Assembly (NCBI GenBank): GCA_035235625.1
Contig: CP141143.1
Span: 47,477,178 to 47,541,177, forward strand
DNA from: Saururus chinensis
Lineage: Eukaryota; Streptophyta; Magnoliopsida; Piperales; Saururaceae
Direction: 5' to 3'
Length of the DNA stretch: 64,000 bases
A program made the translations under genes and the position numbers. Shown piece by piece: positions 59,805 through 64,000 of this stretch. The notes under the pieces are model-generated. The model saw only the letters and a program-made list of their open reading frames with translations, was not told the origin of the DNA and made no database searches. The stretch's first letter is position 1, and each line of letters opens with the position of its first letter.

Positions 59805-61435
59805 TGTAATGCCCCGACCTGAAAACCGACCCGAGCCAGGGATCCACCGGGGATAGCTTGCACTCCGGGTTATCCCAAAAATGAATAAAATAAAAATTGG
59901 ACCAGGAGCAGCGGACTCTAAGTGCGAGAGTCTTCGCGTTCCTCTATGTGCTACAGAACTTTAGCGCTCCGTTACGCGTAGGCCAGAACAAACCTAATTA
60001 TATATCTAATTCAGATCGGGCCAACGTTTCCTTGCTGAAGGTTGCCTACTTATGTATCGGATAACATCCACGATGTCACTCTGATATGATTGGATCCATA
60101 CATAGTTTTGCCTATCGGCTACTACATACATCCAACCATACAAAAACATAGGCAACTAATTACGTTTCTCTGAATATTTAATTGGAGTCATACATAAGCC
60201 CATAAAACATCGAAAACCCACATCACGCTATCATAGAGTTGAGTACCACACGACCATCATAACATGCCTCGCTCTACCCCATAGCATATCCAATCACATA
60301 CACATGTCTCGCTCTATCACTAAGCCAAAATGAACCCACCACATGTCTGCCTCCATCACTAAGCTGAGACTAAACACACACCACACGTCTCATTCCATCA
60401 CTAAGCTGAGACCGAACATGCACCACGTGTCTCATTCTACCCGAGAGCGAGACAGAACATAAACAAGTCACAACAAAGCATAGCAGATTAGAACACAAAG
60501 GATCATAGCATGACACACATCCTAATTTAGCACATGCATTCTATAATTGAAATGGGAGGTTAGAAACACTTACTCCCCTGATGTCCCGCAAGGTAGCGAC
60601 ATTCAGGGTTGCTTGTTTCTGGGCGTCCTCCCCTTTCAGATTCAGCGGCAGCGGACGGAGCCTCCTCTAGCCTTCGCATGTTCCTTGCCTGGCACCGAAA
60701 GACGACAGACAAAACCCTCCCCTTTTCTAGAGACGCTTCTCATTTTCTATGCATGTGGGCCATGGAAGGCCGTATCGATACGGATGAGAGTATTGATGAC
60801 TATGGATACGGGTACGTGCCGATGATACGCTTGATACGCGCCGAAACAGGCATAAACCCTTGTATAAACATAAAAAAATATTATAACTAATAATATAGCA
60901 TTATAATACTTTTTTTAGATCATAATAAGACTGTATAATACCGTATCAACTGATACGAGTATTTTAAAATTAGTTCATTTAGAACCATTGTTTTTGTTTT
61001 TAAAGAAAAAAAATTTAAAGAAATTTTTTTCAAAAAAAAGTAATTTTTTAATTAAAAAAATATTTTTAAAAATAAAAAAATTATTTTTTAAATAGCATAT
61101 CGATATGTATCGGCCGTATCGATACGGCCATTACGTACCGATATTTTATGTGAGGGGCGTATCGCCCCCATACTGTATCGATATTGACCGATACAGGTAC
61201 GTATCGGCCGATACGCACCCGTATCGGCCAATACGCACCCGTATCGACCGATACGGCCTTCCATGGGGGAGGGTGATGGTACCTGCGGTTGGAACTTGGA
61301 AGCGAGTCGCGGAAGGGACTAATGCATAGTCTGATGGACATGCCCGAGCTGATATGCAAGGGAGGGTGGTGTTGGCGGAAATCAAGTTCTCCCCAAATGA
61401 AGAAACGGGCGGGATGGGATATTATAGCGGGAAGG
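59805..61435 (-). mobile_element. LTR-like sequence, Ty3/gypsy style ends
   Basis: The plus strand begins TGTAATGCCCCGACCTG, the same style as TGTCATGCCCC of the Tekay LTRs. Without the 505-bp insert at 60761-61265 it is about 1.1 kb. A possible end is GGGATATTATA near 61435, but no matching target duplication was found, so the right border is tentative. The stretch at 60300-60430 holds a run of related CAC(A/G)TGTCTC(G/A)(C/T)TC(T/C)A words, a weak tandem repeat. Confidence 0.5.
60761..61265 (-). mobile_element. Short inverted-end element 2 (reverse, shorter copy)
   Basis: Reading the minus strand gives the same order as 58832-59590, roughly 90% alike by eye in the shared parts. 60761-60990 corresponds to 59345-59590 inverted, and 60993-61265 to 58832-59095 inverted. 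About 265 bp of the centre of copy 1 is missing, as is usual for internally deleted non-autonomous DNA elements. Ends are CATGGAAGGCCGTATCGATA and, inverted, CATGGAAGGCCGTATCGGT. It has no coding capacity. Confidence 0.65.
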
Positions 61436-61806
61436 GTAAAGTCAGTTTTTCACATAGAAGTCTATCCTCCTTATTTACATAAAGGGCAGGCAATATTTAT
61501 AAACGGGGCACCTTGCCCAATTTTAATCAACTGTTTTTCGGATTGCATTCAATTTATAATTTCTTCTGATATAAAATATAAATAAAAAATTAAGGTAGAA
61601 AACATTATTAATGATATCATGAGCAAAAGGAAATAAACAAATCAGCAAAGGGGAAATCCTGAAGGCGGTCGCTCCTCTCTGGTTCAAATTCTGCCACACA
61701 GCTCCCGCCTCGCTCCACCACAAAAGATCTCCCTATTCTTACAATGTCTTTAACAAGAATCGACTACTCCTGATTTCAGAGCTGCAGCATCGGGAGAACA
61801 GCAAGA
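61436..61806 (+). promoter_or_regulatory. Likely promoter and 5' UTR of the CLD1-like gene
   Basis: A TATA-like stretch TATAAAATATAAATA lies at 61570-61584, about 220-235 bp before the ATG. A C/T-rich part follows (61660-61720), as is common in plant leaders. The LTR-like sequence ends just upstream, so any more distal promoter is transposon-derived or lies further off. Transcription start is inferred, not seen. Confidence 0.4.
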
Positions 61807-63739
61807 ATGTTCCCTTCGACTGCTCTTTCGACCCACGCTGCAGCAGCACAAACCTTGGGTCCTCCCTTCAGACTTCCTGCATTTAGGAGAAACTTTCGAC
61901 ACCGTAAGGTTCACTACCTTCTCGTCTTTTCTGTTCTTTTTGTTATATGGAAGGGTCCCTCACATGGGTGGTTCTCTTTTTTCCGTAAAGGAAGTGGATG
62001 TAGACTGCTCAGGAGAAATTTCTCGCTGATGGGGATCGCGGCCGGGGTTTCAGTTGTGGGTTCCCTTCTTCGAGCGGATTCTGCTCGAGGTTCGACTCAT
62101 TTCCCCTTTTTAGTAACATGTTTCGTGGTTTTACGGCTAAAGTTCCATGGTTTTTTACTCTTTTTCACGCTTGTTATATGTCAAATGATCGAATGATTGT
62201 TCTTTTGGTTCGACTTGATACGATATTGTCACAAAATGATAGAATTTATGGACCCTTTATTTCTGGAAATTATGAGAAATGGTGCACGTGAACTTATAGA
62301 AAAACAAGTTCAAAATGCCATAAAGGTTCTACCTGCATGGTGCCTGTACTTGTGATATAAAAAAAAGAAATGTTCCTCGGATAATTATCTCCGTCCTCAT
62401 AGTTGTCTCTGGTTTATGTAGGTTAGTCATTATGCTTGTGCAAGTGGTGTTGCAGATAAAAAATATATTAGTTGTTCCCTTGTGTGCTCATTGCCATTTT
62501 TATTCCCTCTTACTCTCTCTTCTAGACATTGTGATCCCAAGTGGTTGACAGTTTTGTTGGTTCTGTAGGAGTAGAGAGACTGCCTTATAAACCAGAAGGC
62601 TATACCTTTTGGACATGGAGAGGTCATAGAATACATTATGTAGAACAAGGGAAAGGTACTCCTATAGTCCTTATTCATGGCTTTGGCGCTTCTGCCTTCC
62701 ATTGGAGGTTTGCTTTCCTCAAATCTTTATATCCTCAAGATGTGCCATTATAATTGACATCTATCAAAGATAGTTTAAAGTTTAATTCTTCGTCATATTT
62801 GACATCATATACTGATCACACCTAGAAGTTTCTTCTTATGATAACATTCATTGGTCCTTTTTTTTATTGTTCTCTGTTCTAGGTCAACATTTTTACAAGA
62901 AAAATTTTATGGCCTTGTAATAGGATCTTATGATATGTATTATCTCATGGTAGGTCTTATGGTGCCTGAAACTATTTGACTCTTAGCTTGCATTCATTTT
63001 TTGGACTTTTCATGCTTGAATTTAACTTTTTATGCAAATTTTGTTGGTTTGATGTCGTCATATCATGTGAGAATGTGCAGAAGATGATTTTCTATTTTGT
63101 GTTCTGTGGGCAGATATAATATTCCAGAGTTGGCAAAAAAATACAAGGTTTATGCAGTAGATTTGCTAGGTTTTGGATGGAGTGATAAAGCTATCATTGA
63201 GTATGATGCTATGGTTTGGAGGGACCAGGTAGTTGATTTTTTGAAAGAAATAGTTAAAGAGCCTGCAGTTCTGGTAGGAAACAGGTATTTTCCTTTTTGA
63301 AATACTGTGTAGTACATATACTTATTCACCACTATTGACTTGACTATCTGTAGAAACATTTTGTTTTCTTGTTCAAGCTTTCTTTTCATTATGCCTTGCT
63401 TTCCCATAAATATAATTTGAGCATAAAGTAAGCAATTTCATTCAGTTTCTACATTAATGATAGAGTTCACTCTGTCATTCTGAGTTATGTTTCAGTCTTG
63501 GGGGATTTACAGCATTGGTCACTGCAGCAGTTATGCGTGACAAAGTAGTTGGTGTAGCATTGTTAAATTCTGCGGGACAGTTTGGAAATCCCAACTCAAC
63601 AACTAACAATGATGGGAAGGATACAAATTTGCAAAAGTTTCTATTGAATCCACTGAAGGAATTGTTTCAACGGATAGTGCTTGGGTTCTTATTTTGGCAA
63701 GCAAAGCAACCAGCACGTATTGAGTCAGTTTTAAAAAGT
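61807..63739 (+). CDS. CLD1: Chlorophyll dephytylase 1-like alpha/beta hydrolase (5' part)
   Basis: This is a chloroplast hydrolase that removes the phytol chain from chlorophyll during photosystem II turnover, by homology to Arabidopsis At5g38520. Exons: 61807-61903, 61991-62089, 62569-62707, 63114-63284 and 63496-63739. All junctions are GT/AG and phases agree (250 codons so far). The ATG at 61807 opens a Ser/Ala/Arg-rich transit-peptide-like start, MFPSTALSTHAAAAQTLGPP. The catalytic domain begins ERLPYKPEGYTFWTWRGHRI. It shows the oxyanion-hole motif LIHGFGAS, then YNIPELAKKYKVYAVDLLGF, and the nucleophile elbow GNSLGG, whose Ser codon is split across exons 4 and 5. The end FLFWQAKQPARIESVLKS matches the family. 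The catalytic Asp and His lie beyond the window. The first two exons are less certain than the last three; the first intron (87 bp) could be unspliced without breaking the frame. Confidence 0.88.
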
Positions 63740-64000
63740 GTACGCTGCCTTTAATCTTGCTGAACTTTTCTTACTAAAATCATTTTCATGATGGGTCGAA
63801 CTGCTTTAGATAATGGTGATCACCTTTATATTCAAAGTTGAAATCATCTAAATTTGAAACTTTGTACAGTTTTAGGACAGCTATGTCTCTGTATCTTTGC
63901 TTCTAATGCTCACTTTATTAGAAATTAAACATTAGCTACCTTCAGTGATTTAGTGTTTTTTTCCTCTGAGATTAAATACTCTGTTGCATCCTACCAGAAT
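63740..64000 (+). other. Intron of the CLD1-like gene (runs to window end)
   Basis: It begins GTACGC after the fifth exon. In the homologue the protein continues with about 120 more residues. A possible acceptor, CTACCAG, occurs at 63991-63997, three bases before the window ends. Confidence 0.6.

Noticed and set aside
61904-62196. Open reading through the first intron and past exon 2 of the CLD1-like gene
   Set aside because: Past 62089 the frame has no similarity to the hydrolase and runs into intron sequence. A good GT donor follows exon 2 and phases match exon 3.
62541-62568. Extra codons VDSFVGSV before the hydrolase domain
   Set aside because: The stretch ends in TTCTGTAG, a strong acceptor, and joining exon 2 at 62569 keeps phase. 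The upstream codons are most likely intron.

Overview
The window looks like nuclear DNA of a flowering plant with a large, repeat-rich genome. It holds about 61 kb of layered, decayed retrotransposons and a few DNA-transposon remains, then one real host gene at the right edge. No bacterial or organellar features are visible. Plant origin rests on the host gene, on plant Ty3/gypsy chromoviruses of the Tekay/Del type with ~3.2-kb LTRs, on Athila-like primer sites matching tRNA-Asp, and on a Ulp1/MULE pair. The species cannot be told from the sequence alone.

Left part (1-20.0 kb). 1-2880 is the end of a GC-rich LTR that interrupts a minus-strand, Athila-related element carrying only gag and protease (2881-8797). 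It is followed by a 54-bp minisatellite (9.1-9.4 kb), a partial minus-strand Tekay-like 3' LTR with its polypurine tract (10.0-11.9 kb) and an unrecognised ORF remnant. A decayed Sirevirus-like copia gag (13.8-14.8 kb) follows, with a cluster of four related copia-type LTRs in both orientations (15.5-20.0 kb).

Middle part (20.0-26.5 kb). A solo Tekay LTR with a perfect 5-bp target duplication (20393-23631) sits next to a decayed Ulp1-like (C48) cysteine protease copy. A MuDR-type SWIM zinc-finger remnant follows on the other strand, a pairing known from Ulp1-carrying MULEs.

The great nest (26.5-57.8 kb). A plus-strand chromovirus, called G here, starts at 26501. Its 3' LTR, beginning at 32461, was hit by three later insertions: a copia-type solo LTR (32708-33641), a 22.6-kb minus-strand Tekay element called T1 (33722-56324, TSD GACTC), and a solo LTR of the 2.9-8.8 kb family (56653-57802, TSD CTAAG). 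T1 in turn carries a plus-strand Tekay solo LTR (39953-43229), a gag-protease-only element called B (43677-50565), and a solo LTR of B's family (51957-53303). Target duplications can be read at most junctions, so the order of events can be reconstructed.

Right part (57.8-64 kb). LTR-derived, purine-rich repeats come first. Then come two oppositely oriented copies of a short element with inverted ends, full of GTATCGATACGG-like palindromes (58832-59590 and 60761-61265); the second lies inside an LTR-like sequence. About 370 bp further on begins a plus-strand gene (ATG at 61807) for a chloroplast alpha/beta hydrolase closely matching chlorophyll dephytylase 1 (CLD1, Arabidopsis At5g38520). Five exons encoding 250 residues are seen; the gene runs off the window.
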